Below, piece after piece: positions 1-8,342 of a stretch of 64,000 nt of DNA. The notes beneath the pieces were generated by a model, which saw only the letters and a program-made list of their open reading frames with translations, was not told the origin of the DNA and did not search any database. The stretch is from Chelatococcus sp. (lineage in GTDB: Bacteria > Pseudomonadota > Alphaproteobacteria > Rhizobiales > Beijerinckiaceae). The position numbers and the translations under genes were made by a program. The DNA lies in the NCBI GenBank assembly GCA_003248805.1, contig QFQY01000034.1, positions 8,728 through 72,727 of the forward strand, in the 5' to 3' direction. Positions within the stretch are counted from its first letter, which is position 1. The number at the start of each line of letters is the position of its first letter.

Positions 1-1
1 C

Positions 2-493
2 CATCAGGACCGCACGCTCGACCGCATCCGGAAATGGCGTGACATCTGCCCGGACCTCGCCATCCGCTCGACCTTCATCGTCGGCTTCCCCGGCGAGACC
101 GAGGAGGATGTCGACTTCCTGATCGACTGGCTGAAGGAGGCGCGGCTGGAGCGCGTCGGCTGCTTCAAATACGAGCCGGTGAAGGGCGCGCCCGCCAACG
201 ATCTCGGCCTCCCGCCGGTCCCGGAGGACGAGAAGGAGGCGCGCTGGCATCGCTTCATGAAGGCGCAGGCCGAGATCAGCACCCGGATCGTCAAGAGCCG
301 CGTCGGCAAGCGCATTCCCGTCATCATCGACGAGGCCGGCCCCACGGTGGCGAAGGGCCGCTCCAAATGGGATGCGCCCGAGATCGACGGCAATGTCTAT
401 GTGGCGAGCCGCAGGCCTCTGCGGCCGGGCGATATCGTGACGGTGAAGATCGAGCGTGCCGACGCCTACGATCTTCACGGCATGGCGGTCTGA
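2..493 (+). CDS. rimO: Ribosomal protein S12 methylthiotransferase RimO (C-terminal part)
   Basis: The gene runs in from the left edge; 163 codons remain. The product matches the end of a radical-SAM methylthiotransferase, which adds a methylthio group to an aspartate of ribosomal protein S12. Visible are the end of the radical-SAM barrel (STFIVGFPGETEEDV, a strongly conserved stretch of the MiaB/RimO family, then FKYEPVKGAPA) and a C-terminal TRAM-like RNA/protein-binding domain (about the last 65 residues, with GRSKWDAPEIDGNVY). The DAPEIDG form and the S12-type tail favour RimO over MiaB. The radical-SAM CxxxCxxC cluster lies outside the window. Its 3' end overlaps the converging small gene by 19 bases. 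Confidence 0.93.
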   Translation, partial: HQDRTLDRIRKWRDICPDLAIRSTFIVGFPGETEEDVDFLIDWLKEARLERVGCFKYEPVKGAPANDLGLPPVPEDEKEARWHRFMKAQAEISTRIVKSRVGKRIPVIIDEAGPTVAKGRSKWDAPEIDGNVYVASRRPLRPGDIVTVKIERADAYDLHGMAV

Positions 494-756
494 GCGACGC
501 CATAGGCGCAGACCCGGCGGATTTCGCGGCCGTTGCGGTCGACGGCCGGACGGCCGTCGCCACAGGCGTTCATCAGGGGAAGCTTGATCTCGGTATCGCG
601 CAGTTCGGCGGCGCGGGACAGGCGCGCCTTGGCCGGCGTGGCGCCGATGGCGAGGACGCCGGCCTCGGCGGTCCTGCTCGTCTGCTGCGACAGCGCGACG
701 GTGGCGATGGTGAGCGCGCTGAGGAGAAAACCGGCGAACTGAAAGCTGCGTGACAT
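475..756 (-). CDS. Small exported protein of unknown function
   Basis: A 93-residue product that I do not recognise. It begins with a probable signal peptide (MSRSFQFAGFLLSALTIATV, then a small-residue region), so it is probably periplasmic. The mature part contains two cysteines about 17 residues apart (NACGDG ... RRVCAY), which could form a disulfide. An upstream in-frame ATG at 783 has a purine-rich stretch (GAAGAGGGG) ahead of it and would add nine residues; I prefer the start at 756 because the signal peptide then begins cleanly. The gene converges on rimO with a short overlap. Function is unknown. Confidence 0.55.
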   Translation of the reverse strand: MSRSFQFAGFLLSALTIATVALSQQTSRTAEAGVLAIGATPAKARLSRAAELRDTEIKLPLMNACGDGRPAVDRNGREIRRVCAYGVAQTAMP

Positions 757-822
757 CGTCGTGGTCCGAAGAGGGATCAGCATGCGCTGACCCCTCTTCG
801 TCGCAGGCGCGGGCTCCGCGGT

Positions 823-1938
823 TCACGCCACGTGCGACAATCCGCGGCCGGCCGCCGGAAGGGCTCGGGCGAAGCCCGGCAGCCGCCACCGTCTGCGCCC
901 GAGCCACCAGCCGAAGCGCTGGGCCAGCATGGCGAGCGCGACCGCATAGCCCGCCAGCGCGAAGAGCCAGCCGATGGCGGACAGGCTCAAGGCGCCGAGC
1001 ACCAGCGCGCCCCGTCCTAGCAGCTTCAGCGTGGCGCGGAGCGTGGTGGCCTTGCCGGCGGCGAGCCGGGCGGCGCGGCCGACATCGCCGGCATCCTCCG
1101 CCACCGCGAGCACCTGCCGCACGCCACGCTGGCCGGTGCGCGAATAGAGCGTTCCGGCATCGCGGCCCAGATCGGCGAGGCGGCGCAGGCCGGCGGGCCT
1201 GACGACACCAGCCGCCGCAGCCCGCGCCGCCGCGAGGTCGAGCCGGCCGGCGGCGGACAGGCTGGCGGCGAGGGCCGGCCGGTCGAGGGACTGGGCGGCG
1301 ATCCGTCCCAGGCCAGCAGCGAGCGCCGGCGACAGCGCCTTCGCCTTGCTGGCGCCCTTGATCACGCTGAGCCCTGTGCGCGCCGGCATGGCGGCGCCGA
1401 GGCTCGCCCAGGTCGCGGCGCTGAGCGCGAGCCCGGCGGCGGCCAGACCGAGGGTCACGGTGTCGGTCTCGCGCCCGTCGACCCATTTCCGACCCTCGCC
1501 GGCGAGATCGCGCAAGTCGCCGAACCCGCTGACATCGCCGAGCAGCGCGCCGGCGAACGCCTCGCCGCCCTCGCGCTCGCCGCTCCAGAACCCGTGGCCG
1601 AACGCCGCGAGACTGCGGCGCAGGTCCGGCTCCCGCGCCTGGGCGATCCGGGCGAGCTGCTCGGGCGCGACGCGCACGCCATGGTCGGCCGCGAGCGCGA
1701 CGAAGCTCTCCGCCAGTTCGGAATCGCCTGCGGCGAGCGCCGCGTCGATCTCGGCGGCGACGCGCTCTTGCCCGACGCCCCTTTGCCCGACGACCTCCCC
1801 GAGACGGAGCGCCGAAAGCGCGGCAGGCTCTTCGGCCGCCGCGATCAGCCTCATCTGGTGAAGGGCCGGCGGCCCGATGAGGATGCCGGCGCAGGCGACG
1901 GCGCAGACCGTCGCCACGATACGCCCCAGGCTTCGCAT
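823..1938 (-). CDS. Hypothetical alanine-rich membrane protein
   Basis: A protein of about 371 residues with no family I can name. It has an N-terminal hydrophobic segment (residues about 5-22), a long helical middle region rich in Ala, Leu and Arg that may carry repeats (AARLAAGKATTLRATLKLL), a central hydrophobic stretch (LGLAAAGLALSAATWASLGA) and a C-terminal hydrophobic pair (GALVLGALSLSAIGWLFALA followed by AVALAMLAQRFGWW). It is therefore probably an inner-membrane protein with a soluble domain between membrane anchors. The ATG at 1938 has a GGGGG run about eight bases upstream; in-frame ATGs at 1944, 1953 and 1974 are alternatives. Codon use has the strong G/C third-position bias of its neighbours. 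Confidence 0.6.
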   Translation of the reverse strand: MRSLGRIVATVCAVACAGILIGPPALHQMRLIAAAEEPAALSALRLGEVVGQRGVGQERVAAEIDAALAAGDSELAESFVALAADHGVRVAPEQLARIAQAREPDLRRSLAAFGHGFWSGEREGGEAFAGALLGDVSGFGDLRDLAGEGRKWVDGRETDTVTLGLAAAGLALSAATWASLGAAMPARTGLSVIKGASKAKALSPALAAGLGRIAAQSLDRPALAASLSAAGRLDLAAARAAAAGVVRPAGLRRLADLGRDAGTLYSRTGQRGVRQVLAVAEDAGDVGRAARLAAGKATTLRATLKLLGRGALVLGALSLSAIGWLFALAGYAVALAMLAQRFGWWLGRRRWRLPGFARALPAAGRGLSHVA

Positions 1939-2020
1939 GGTCATCGCCCCCATGGTCGGCGGAATACCGGCCATGGACGATCGATAGCCATGGAAAGCGG
2001 CGAGAATCCGCGAGCCGGCG

Positions 2021-2995
2021 TCAGGGGATCAGCACGGTCGAGCCGGTCGTTCCCCTGCTCTCGAGCACGCGATGGGCCTCCGCCGCCTCGGCCAGCGGGA
2101 AGGTGGCGTTGACCGGCACCTTCACCTTGCCCGAGGAGACCGCTCCGAAGAGGTTCTCCGCCATCGCCAGCATGGTCTCGCGCCTGGCGATATGGGTGAA
2201 CAGGGTCGGCCGCGTGACGTAGAGCGATCCCTTGGACGCCAGAAGCCCGAGGTTGAAACCCTCGACCGGCCCGGAGGCATTGCCGAAGCTGGCGAGCAAG
2301 CCGAAAGGTTTCAGCGTGTCGAGCGACTTCAGGAACACGTCCTTGCCGACGCCGTCATAGACCACCTCGCAGAGGCCGCCGCCCGTGATCTCCTTGACGC
2401 GCGCGGCGAAGTCTTCCTCGCGGTAGAGAATGGTGTGGTGGGCGCCATGCTCCTTCGCGAGCTCGGCCTTCTCCTTCGAGCCGACCGTGCCGATCACCGT
2501 CGCACCGAGCGCCCTGCCCCACTGGCACAGAATGAGCCCCGTTCCGCCGGCCGCCGCATGGACGAGAATGGTGTCGCCGGGCTTCACCTTGTAGGTGCGA
2601 TGGAGCAGGTACTCGGCCGTCAGGCCCTTCAGCATCATGCCGGCGGCGGTCTCGAACGAAACGCTCTCCGGCAGCGGCACGGCGGAATTCACGGCCACGA
2701 CACGCTGCTCGGCATAGGACCCCAGCGTCGCGACATAGGCGACACGGTCGCCCGGCTTGAAGGCATCGACATTCGGGCCGCAGGAGAGGACCTCGCCGGC
2801 CGCCTCGTTGCCGAGCACGAAGGGAATCTGCGGCGCCGGATAAAGCCCCGTACGGAAATAGGTGTCGATGAAGTTCAGCCCGATCGCCCGGTTGCGCACG
2901 AGGATCTCGCCCGGCCCCGGCGCGGGAACCGTGATCTCCTCGTAGCGCAGTACCTCCGGCCCGCCTGTCTCGTGAACGCGTATCGCCTTGACCAT
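2021..2995 (-). CDS. NADPH:quinone oxidoreductase (zinc-independent MDR family)
   Basis: A 324-residue medium-chain dehydrogenase/reductase of the quinone oxidoreductase class, which reduces quinones with NADPH in the cytoplasm. The N-terminal GroES-like domain includes GNEAAGEVLSCGPNV and GDRVAYV. The Rossmann domain carries VHAAAGGTGLILCQWGRALG followed by VGSKEKAELAKEHGA, a typical NADPH-binding pattern. The zinc-binding cysteines of alcohol dehydrogenases are absent. The start is set by a clear GGGAGGAAG ribosome binding site eight bases upstream. The gene diverges from the UbiH-like gene; both concern quinones, but a shared role is only a suggestion. Confidence 0.9.
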   Translation of the reverse strand: MVKAIRVHETGGPEVLRYEEITVPAPGPGEILVRNRAIGLNFIDTYFRTGLYPAPQIPFVLGNEAAGEVLSCGPNVDAFKPGDRVAYVATLGSYAEQRVVAVNSAVPLPESVSFETAAGMMLKGLTAEYLLHRTYKVKPGDTILVHAAAGGTGLILCQWGRALGATVIGTVGSKEKAELAKEHGAHHTILYREEDFAARVKEITGGGLCEVVYDGVGKDVFLKSLDTLKPFGLLASFGNASGPVEGFNLGLLASKGSLYVTRPTLFTHIARRETMLAMAENLFGAVSSGKVKVPVNATFPLAEAAEAHRVLESRGTTGSTVLIP

Positions 2996-3125
2996 GCGGT
3001 CTTCCTCCCTGGATCAGGCGCCGACAATACGGACTCGCTTGCGGCGGATGCAACGGCCGGGCGCGCTCCCCCCTGCGACGCCCAGGACAATGGCCAAGCA
3101 GCCCGCCATGCGCTAGCCAGATGCC

Positions 3126-4298
3126 ATGACAGCCGACGACGATACGACGACCGACATCGCCATCGTGGGAGGTGGGGCCGTCGGGCTCGCCGCCGCGCTG
3201 GCCCTGGCGCAGGATGGACGGCAGGTCACGCTGATCGGCCCACCGCCCGCGCCGAATGACGGCCGCACCGTCGCCCTGCTCGGCGGCTCCTGGACGCAGC
3301 TCACCGAGCTCGGCCTCGGCGACGAACTCCTCGACAAATCCGCCCCCCTTGCGGTGATGCGGCTGGTCGACGACAGCGGCAGCCTCTTTCGCCAGCCTCC
3401 CGTCGAGTTCCGGGCCTCCGAGATCGGGCGCGACGCCTTCGGCTGGAACATCCGCAACGACGACCTGACCGCGCTTCTGGCCGAGCGCGCCGCCGGCATG
3501 GACACGTTGCGCATCGTCACGGGCACCGTTCACGACATCAGCCCGGACCCCAGCCAGGTCGCGCTGGAGGGCGAGGGCTTCGCACCCTTGCGCGCCCGCC
3601 TCGTCATCGGAGCGGATGGCCGCCGCTCGCGCGTGCGCGCCGCAGCGGGGATCGAAGCCCGCGAATGGCGCTATCCGCAGGTCGCGCTGACCGCGATCCT
3701 CGCCCATTCCCGCGATCACCGCGAAACCTCGACGGAGTTCCACACCCGCTCCGGCCCCTGCACGCTCGTGCCGCTGCCCGGGCGCTTCTCCTCGCTCGTC
3801 TGGCTGCTCGATCCCGAGGAGGCCGAGCAGATCGGCGCCCTCGACGACGCGGCCTTCGCAAGGCGGCTCGAACGGCAGGTCCATTCCCTGCTGGGCACGA
3901 TGAAGGTCGTCGGCACGCGCGGGCGCATCCCGATGGGCGGGCTCTCCGTCGACCGCTTCGGCGCCGGCAGGATGATGCTCGCCGGCGAAGCGGCGCATGT
4001 CTTTCCGCCGATCGGCGCGCAAGGGCTCAATCTCGGCCTGCGCGACGTCGCGGCCCTGCGCGAGGCGCTCGCCGGCGCGGCGGATCCCGGCGCCGAATCG
4101 GTGATCGCGGCCTATGACCGCGCGAGACGCACCGATGTGCGCCTGCGGACCGGTGCCGTGGACGTGCTGAACCGCACCCTGCTCACCGACATGCTGCCGG
4201 CCGACCTGCTGCGCGGTGCCGGCCTGCTCGCATTGTCGCGCATCGGCCCGCTGCGGCGTTTCGCGATGCGTCAGGGCCTCGGCGGCAGGGCCGCCTGA
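3126..4298 (+). CDS. UbiH/UbiF-family FAD-dependent hydroxylase
   Basis: A 390-residue class A flavoprotein monooxygenase, most likely a ring hydroxylase of ubiquinone biosynthesis acting at the inner membrane face. The FAD-binding Rossmann motif IAIVGGGAVGLAAALALA is at residues 11-28, the family DG motif is in LVIGADGRRSRVR, and the second FAD motif reads LAGEAAHVFPPIGAQGLNLG. The Glu in GEAAH, where many relatives have Asp, is common in alphaproteobacterial members. Length is normal. I cannot tell UbiH, UbiF, UbiL and UbiM apart from sequence alone. Its 3' end overlaps the converging CaiB-family gene by 28 bases. Confidence 0.85.
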   Translation: MTADDDTTTDIAIVGGGAVGLAAALALAQDGRQVTLIGPPPAPNDGRTVALLGGSWTQLTELGLGDELLDKSAPLAVMRLVDDSGSLFRQPPVEFRASEIGRDAFGWNIRNDDLTALLAERAAGMDTLRIVTGTVHDISPDPSQVALEGEGFAPLRARLVIGADGRRSRVRAAAGIEAREWRYPQVALTAILAHSRDHRETSTEFHTRSGPCTLVPLPGRFSSLVWLLDPEEAEQIGALDDAAFARRLERQVHSLLGTMKVVGTRGRIPMGGLSVDRFGAGRMMLAGEAAHVFPPIGAQGLNLGLRDVAALREALAGAADPGAESVIAAYDRARRTDVRLRTGAVDVLNRTLLTDMLPADLLRGAGLLALSRIGPLRRFAMRQGLGGRAA

Positions 4299-5410
4299 TC
4301 CAGCAGCGCCGCGCTGTCGGCGCCGCTCGCCGCGACCCGCCGCAGGCCGCCCGCATCGACCCGCAGGATCGGCGCCAGCGGCAAGGGCGTCGAGACGAGG
4401 CGGCGCCCGCCCGGTTCCTCGGCCTGGACATCCAGCAGGCCGCGCGACGTGAAGTGCGGATCGGCCAGCGCCTCTTCCAGCGTCCGCACCACGGTGCAGC
4501 AGCAGTCCAGCGGCTCCAGCCGCTCGCGCCAGTGCTCCGCCGCCGCCGCCGCGATCGTCGCCACGACGGCCTCGCGGGTCGCCTCGGGCGCGCGGCGGTC
4601 GTCGCGCAGGGCGGCATCCAGCGCGATCGCCTCGCAGAACGCCTCCCAGAATTTCGGTTCGAGCGCTGCGACCGCGAGGAACCAGCCATCGGCGGTCTCG
4701 TAGAGGCCGTAACGTGGGCTGGCCCCGGTCAGGACGCCCTCGCCTCCTTCCGGAAAGGAGCCCGTCGCCTGCCCCTGGGCGAGGCCGTACCAGGCGAAGG
4801 TCGTCATCGCATCGGCCATCGCGATATCGAGATGGCAGCCCTGCCCCGTGCGGTCCCGCCTGCGCAGCGCCAGCAGGATGTTGATCACGGCCGGCAGCGT
4901 GCCGCCGCCGATATCCGCCACCAGTGCCGGCGGCAGAGGGGCCGGCGCGCCGCGCTTCAGCGACTGGCCCAGCAGCCCGCCGAGCGCCTGGTAGTTGAGA
5001 TCGTGCCCGGCCTCGCCCGCGCGCGGGCCATGCTGGCCATAGCCCGTGATCGAACAGTAGATCAGGCGCGGATTGATGCGGACGAGATCGTCGTAGCCCA
5101 GCCCGAGCCGCGCCATCACGCCCGGCCGGAACTGTTCGACCAGGATGTCGGCCGCCCGGATCAGCGGCGTCAGCCGCTCGACCGCGTCGGGCGCCTTCAG
5201 GTCGATCTCGACGCTCTCCTTGCCGCCGTTGAGCGCGGCGAAAGGCGCCGAGATCTGGCCGAATCGCGGCGGGAAGCCGCGCATGTCCTCGCCGCCGGGC
5301 CGCTCCACCTTGATCACCCGCGCCCCGGCCTCGGCCAGGAAGAGGCTGGCCAGCGGCCCCGGCAGCAGCGTCGAGAAGTCCAGGACGGTGAGATCGTCCA
5401 GCGGCGACAT
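4271..5410 (-). CDS. CaiB/BaiF CoA-transferase family protein (possibly alpha-methylacyl-CoA racemase-like)
   Basis: A 379-residue class III CoA-transferase fold enzyme. The N-terminal block (FSTLLPGPLASLFLAEAGA, then KVERPGGEDMRG) and FRPGVMARLGLGYDDL are family hallmarks. Asp137, in AGHDLNYQALGG, is the expected catalytic aspartate; the GHDxNY wording also fits alpha-methylacyl-CoA racemases, so racemase activity is a real alternative to CoA transfer. A GGAGG ribosome binding site precedes the ATG at 5410. It lies 14 bases after the AEC transporter gene on the same strand, so the two are probably co-transcribed. The substrate is not determined by sequence. Confidence 0.85.
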   Translation of the reverse strand: MSPLDDLTVLDFSTLLPGPLASLFLAEAGARVIKVERPGGEDMRGFPPRFGQISAPFAALNGGKESVEIDLKAPDAVERLTPLIRAADILVEQFRPGVMARLGLGYDDLVRINPRLIYCSITGYGQHGPRAGEAGHDLNYQALGGLLGQSLKRGAPAPLPPALVADIGGGTLPAVINILLALRRRDRTGQGCHLDIAMADAMTTFAWYGLAQGQATGSFPEGGEGVLTGASPRYGLYETADGWFLAVAALEPKFWEAFCEAIALDAALRDDRRAPEATREAVVATIAAAAAEHWRERLEPLDCCCTVVRTLEEALADPHFTSRGLLDVQAEEPGGRRLVSTPLPLAPILRVDAGGLRRVAASGADSAALLDQAALPPRP

Positions 5411-5424
5411 CGCGGCCTCCGGCC

Positions 5425-6396
5425 TCAGGGGAACAGGTCGGCGACCATCCTGCCCGTCTTGATGAGCCACAGGAAGCCCGTCAGCGTCACCATCGAGACG
5501 ATGGTTCCGACCAGGATGCAGGCCGAGGCGCGCTCGATGCCGATGCGGTATTGCGTGGCGATGACGAAGATGTTGAGGGCCGGCGGCAGCGCCGCCATCA
5601 CCACCGCCGTATAGATCCAGGCATCCGGAACGCCGCCGAGCAGCGAGAGCAGGACCCAGACGATCAGCGGGTGCAGCACGAGCTTGATCAGCACGAGCGC
5701 GGGGACCTCGGGAGGCATCGTCTTCATCGGCCTCAGCGCCACGGTGACGCCGAGCAGGAACAGCGCGACGGGGGCCGCGGCCTGGGCGAGCCAGAGCGTC
5801 ATCTTGTCCAGCGCCTCCGGGAGCTGGAGCTTGAGGAAGGCGGCGGCGACGCCGAGCAGCGTCGCGACGTTGAACGGATGCGTCAGCACCTGCCGCGCGA
5901 CCTGGAACGCGGTGGCGCCGAGACCGCGGCGGCTGCCGCCCGTGAGCGCCATCAGGAACGGCACCAGCGAGAAGATCAGCACGCTGTCGAAGGTGAAGAT
6001 CAGCACCACCGGCGCCGCCGCCTCGGGGCCGAGCGCCGCGAGCACCAGCGGCGGGCCCATATAGCCGACATTGGAGTAGGAGCCGGCGACCGCCTGCATC
6101 ACCGCCTGCGGCGTATCGCCCTTCGCATGCCGCAGCCCGACCGCGAAGGAGAGCGCGAAGGCGCAGAACGTCGCCAGCACCGTGCCGAGGATGAAGCGCG
6201 GATTGGCCAGCTCGCTCAGCGGCTTGTCGGCGATCAGCCGGTAGAACAGCGGCGGCAGCGCGACATAGATCAGGAAGAATTGAAGCCAGACCAGCCCGCT
6301 CTCCGGCAGCCCCTTGTACCGGCCGATGACGAAGCCGAGCAGGATCAGGCCGAAAAAGGGGACGACGAGGTTGAGGATGCTGGCGAGATCGGCCAT
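5425..6396 (-). CDS. AEC-family (auxin efflux carrier-like) transporter
   Basis: A 323-residue integral membrane protein with about ten hydrophobic segments and the two-half architecture of AEC/MdcF permeases. The family-typical central region GSYSNVGYMGPPLVLAALG (around residue 105-123) and the C-terminal ALPPALNIFVIATQY are visible. AEC members move small organic anions such as malonate, malate or related compounds. The start at 6396 (MADLASIL) has GGACGGAG just upstream; the longer reading from 6459 gives an arginine-rich extension unlikely to be translated. It is the first gene of a two-gene unit with the CaiB-family enzyme, suggesting uptake or export of an organic acid that is handled as a CoA thioester. 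Confidence 0.85.
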   Translation of the reverse strand: MADLASILNLVVPFFGLILLGFVIGRYKGLPESGLVWLQFFLIYVALPPLFYRLIADKPLSELANPRFILGTVLATFCAFALSFAVGLRHAKGDTPQAVMQAVAGSYSNVGYMGPPLVLAALGPEAAAPVVLIFTFDSVLIFSLVPFLMALTGGSRRGLGATAFQVARQVLTHPFNVATLLGVAAAFLKLQLPEALDKMTLWLAQAAAPVALFLLGVTVALRPMKTMPPEVPALVLIKLVLHPLIVWVLLSLLGGVPDAWIYTAVVMAALPPALNIFVIATQYRIGIERASACILVGTIVSMVTLTGFLWLIKTGRMVADLFP

Positions 6397-6719
6397 GGGC
6401 TCCGTCCGTCGGGAGGCGGTGACGCCCCGCGGCGCCCGCGTCCGCACGACGTCGCGCATCCGCTGCGGCGCGCCCTCTTGCCTCTAGCCGCTGCGGCGCG
6501 CCGAGCAAGGCCGTTTCCGCCGTGCCGCTCGGCACGGGACGCGGGATAAGGATTTTAAGCCCAGGAACCATTACCTACAGACCGGGCTAGGCAAAGCGTC
6601 CTAGGAATCCCGTCCATCGACATCTGCGCCACCTAAGGACGAATGGACGGGTCCGGGGCGCTCCGGCAGGATCGCCGCGCCGCAGCCAGGATCGCTGCAT
6701 CGCAGCATGGAGCCGCCGG
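6397..6719. promoter_or_regulatory. Divergent intergenic region with an inverted repeat
   Basis: This 323-base gene-free stretch separates the divergent transporter/CaiB unit from the malyl-CoA lyase gene. It holds a perfect 9-base inverted repeat (CCCGTCCAT at 6609-6617, ATGGACGGG at 6643-6651) with a 25-base spacer, and a nearby direct repeat of CAGGATCGC (around 6666 and 6689) within 60 bases of the lyase start. These look like operator or leader structures. I could not assign -35/-10 elements with confidence. Regulatory function is inferred from position and symmetry only. Confidence 0.35.
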
Positions 6720-7769
6720 ATGACCACCAAGACACCGCGCCAGTTCTTCCGCCCGCTGGCGCTCGGCGCCCCGGAGCCGCTGCGCGAGCTGGAGCCGCGG
6801 CTCGAACGCATGATCCATTTCGTGCCGCCGCATCTGGAGAAGGTTCGCGCCAAGGTCGGCGACCTCGCCGGGCAGGTCGATATCGTGCTCGGCAATCTCG
6901 AGGACGCCATTCCCGTCGATGCCAAGCAGGCGGCTCGCGAAGGCTTCATCGCCATGGGCAAGGCGGTCGACTTCGGCAGGACGGGCCTGTGGACGCGCCT
7001 CAACGCGCTGAATTCGCCCTGGTTCCTCGACGATATCACCGCGATCATGGCCGAGATCGGCGGCAAGCTCGACGTCGTGATGATCCCCAAGGTCGAGGGG
7101 CCATGGGACATCCACTATGTCGACCAGTTGCTGGCCCAGCTCGAGGCGCGCCACCAGCTGCGCAAGCCGATCCTCGTCCACGCCATTCTTGAGACAGCCG
7201 AAGGCGTGAAGAACGTCGAGGCCATCGCCACCGCCTCCCCCCGCATGCACGGCATGAGCCTCGGCCCGGCCGATCTGGCGGCCTCCCGCGCGATGAAGAC
7301 GACGCGCGTCGGCGGCGGCCACCCGGACTACAAGGTGATCGCGGATCCCTCGCCCGAGGGCGGACCGCGCGCCGTCGCTCAGCAGGATCTCTGGCACTAC
7401 ACCCTCGCCAAGATGGTCGATGCCTGCGCGGCTGCGGGGATCAAGCCCTTCTACGGGCCGTTCGGCGACTTCGCCGACAACGAGGCCTGCGAGGCGCAGT
7501 TCCGCAACGCCTTCCTGCTCGGCTGCGCCGGCGCCTGGACGCTGCACCCCTCCCAGATCGCCATCGCCAAGCGGGTCTTCAGCCCCGATCCCGCCGAGGT
7601 CGGCTTCGCCCGTCGCATCCTGGAAGCGATGCCGGACGGCTCCGGCGCGGTGATGATCGACGGCAAGATGCAGGACGACGCCACCTGGAAGCAGGCCAAG
7701 GTCATCGTCGACCTCGCCCGGCAGGTGGCGGAACGCGATCCCGATCTCGCCGCGCGCTACGGAATGTGA
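6720..7769 (+). CDS. mcl: L-malyl-CoA / beta-methylmalyl-CoA lyase (HpcH/HpaI citrate-lyase family)
   Basis: A 349-residue CoA-ester lyase that reversibly cleaves malyl-CoA to acetyl-CoA plus glyoxylate, or beta-methylmalyl-CoA to propionyl-CoA plus glyoxylate. The barrel motifs are clear: VLGNLEDAIP (metal and substrate contact), MIPKVEGPWDI, HAILETAEGVKNVEAIA (catalytic Glu), and the Mcl-typical MKTTRVGGGHPDYKV and GIKPFYGPFGDFAD, ending with a WTLHPSQIAIAK segment. This wording matches malyl-CoA lyases of ethylmalonyl-CoA and serine-cycle organisms better than citrate lyase beta subunits. The final ~40 residues form the lid helices. It is transcribed away from the AEC/CaiB pair. Confidence 0.88.
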   Translation: MTTKTPRQFFRPLALGAPEPLRELEPRLERMIHFVPPHLEKVRAKVGDLAGQVDIVLGNLEDAIPVDAKQAAREGFIAMGKAVDFGRTGLWTRLNALNSPWFLDDITAIMAEIGGKLDVVMIPKVEGPWDIHYVDQLLAQLEARHQLRKPILVHAILETAEGVKNVEAIATASPRMHGMSLGPADLAASRAMKTTRVGGGHPDYKVIADPSPEGGPRAVAQQDLWHYTLAKMVDACAAAGIKPFYGPFGDFADNEACEAQFRNAFLLGCAGAWTLHPSQIAIAKRVFSPDPAEVGFARRILEAMPDGSGAVMIDGKMQDDATWKQAKVIVDLARQVAERDPDLAARYGM

Positions 7770-7888
7770 ACGGGGACGTCGCCCGGAGCGTTGATTTTGA
7801 CGCATTTGCGACGCAATGCTCACGCAAGGGCGGCTAAACTAGAACCGGCATGGCACCGTGCCGGTGCGAACGGGGATTGTTTTCCGGC

Positions 7889-8218
7889 ATGGCAACACGC
7901 TCGGCCAAATTCCGGATCGGACAGGTCGTGAAGCACCGCGTCTATCCGTTCAGGGGCGTCATCTTCGACGTCGATCCGGTCTTCGCCAACACCGAGGAAT
8001 GGTGGCTGGCGATCCCGGAAGCCATGCGCCCCGTCAAGGACCAGCCCTTCTATCATCTGTTCGCCGAGAACGAGGAGACCGAATACGTCGCCTATGTCTC
8101 GGAGCAGAATCTCGTCAGCGACGAATCCGGCAAGCCGATCCGCCATCCGCAGGCGAAGGCCTTCTTCCGCCGCGACCGCAAGGGCCGCTACAGGATCGAC
8201 CGCGCCGGGTTGAACTGA
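7889..8218 (+). CDS. hspQ: Heat shock protein HspQ (YccV-like, hemimethylated-DNA-binding family)
   Basis: A 109-residue protein with the HspQ/YccV domain: FRIGQVVKHRVYPFRGVIFD near the N-terminus, then DVDPVFANTEEWW, PFYHLFAENEETEYVAYVSEQNL and a basic tail. In enterobacteria the family tunes Lon protease and DnaA stability under heat stress; here the role is by homology. The ATG at 7889 gives the usual start. A hairpin (ACCGGCA at 7844-7850 with TGCCGGT at 7859-7865) sits in the leader just ahead of the gene and could affect translation; that is speculative. Confidence 0.88.
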   Translation: MATRSAKFRIGQVVKHRVYPFRGVIFDVDPVFANTEEWWLAIPEAMRPVKDQPFYHLFAENEETEYVAYVSEQNLVSDESGKPIRHPQAKAFFRRDRKGRYRIDRAGLN

Positions 8219-8289
8219 ACCCGCGCCCGGACTCTTCCCGCGGCCGTGCTACCCCCCAGTGTCGCAAGAGCCAGAGCACGGCAAATGAA

Positions 8290-8315
8290 AAGGCCGACCC
8301 CAAGGGGCCGGCCTT
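8290..8315 (-). terminator. Rho-independent terminator of the IalB-family gene
   Basis: A G+C-rich hairpin with a 7-base outer stem (AAGGCCG at 8290-8296 with CGGCCTT at 8309-8315) and an inner CCC/GGG helix. On the minus strand it is followed by a T-rich stretch (TTTTCATTTG), and it begins 28 bases after the minus-strand stop codon. It may also stop readthrough from hspQ, which converges on it. Confidence 0.7.
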
Positions 8316-8342
8316 CTTCGTCGATGATCGCAGTCGCCGAGC

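Noticed and set aside
4271..6571. A single 766-residue fusion of the AEC transporter region with the CaiB-family enzyme.
   Set aside because: The upstream part is out of frame with the transporter and is only a shadow; the CaiB gene starts at its own ribosome binding site at 5410.
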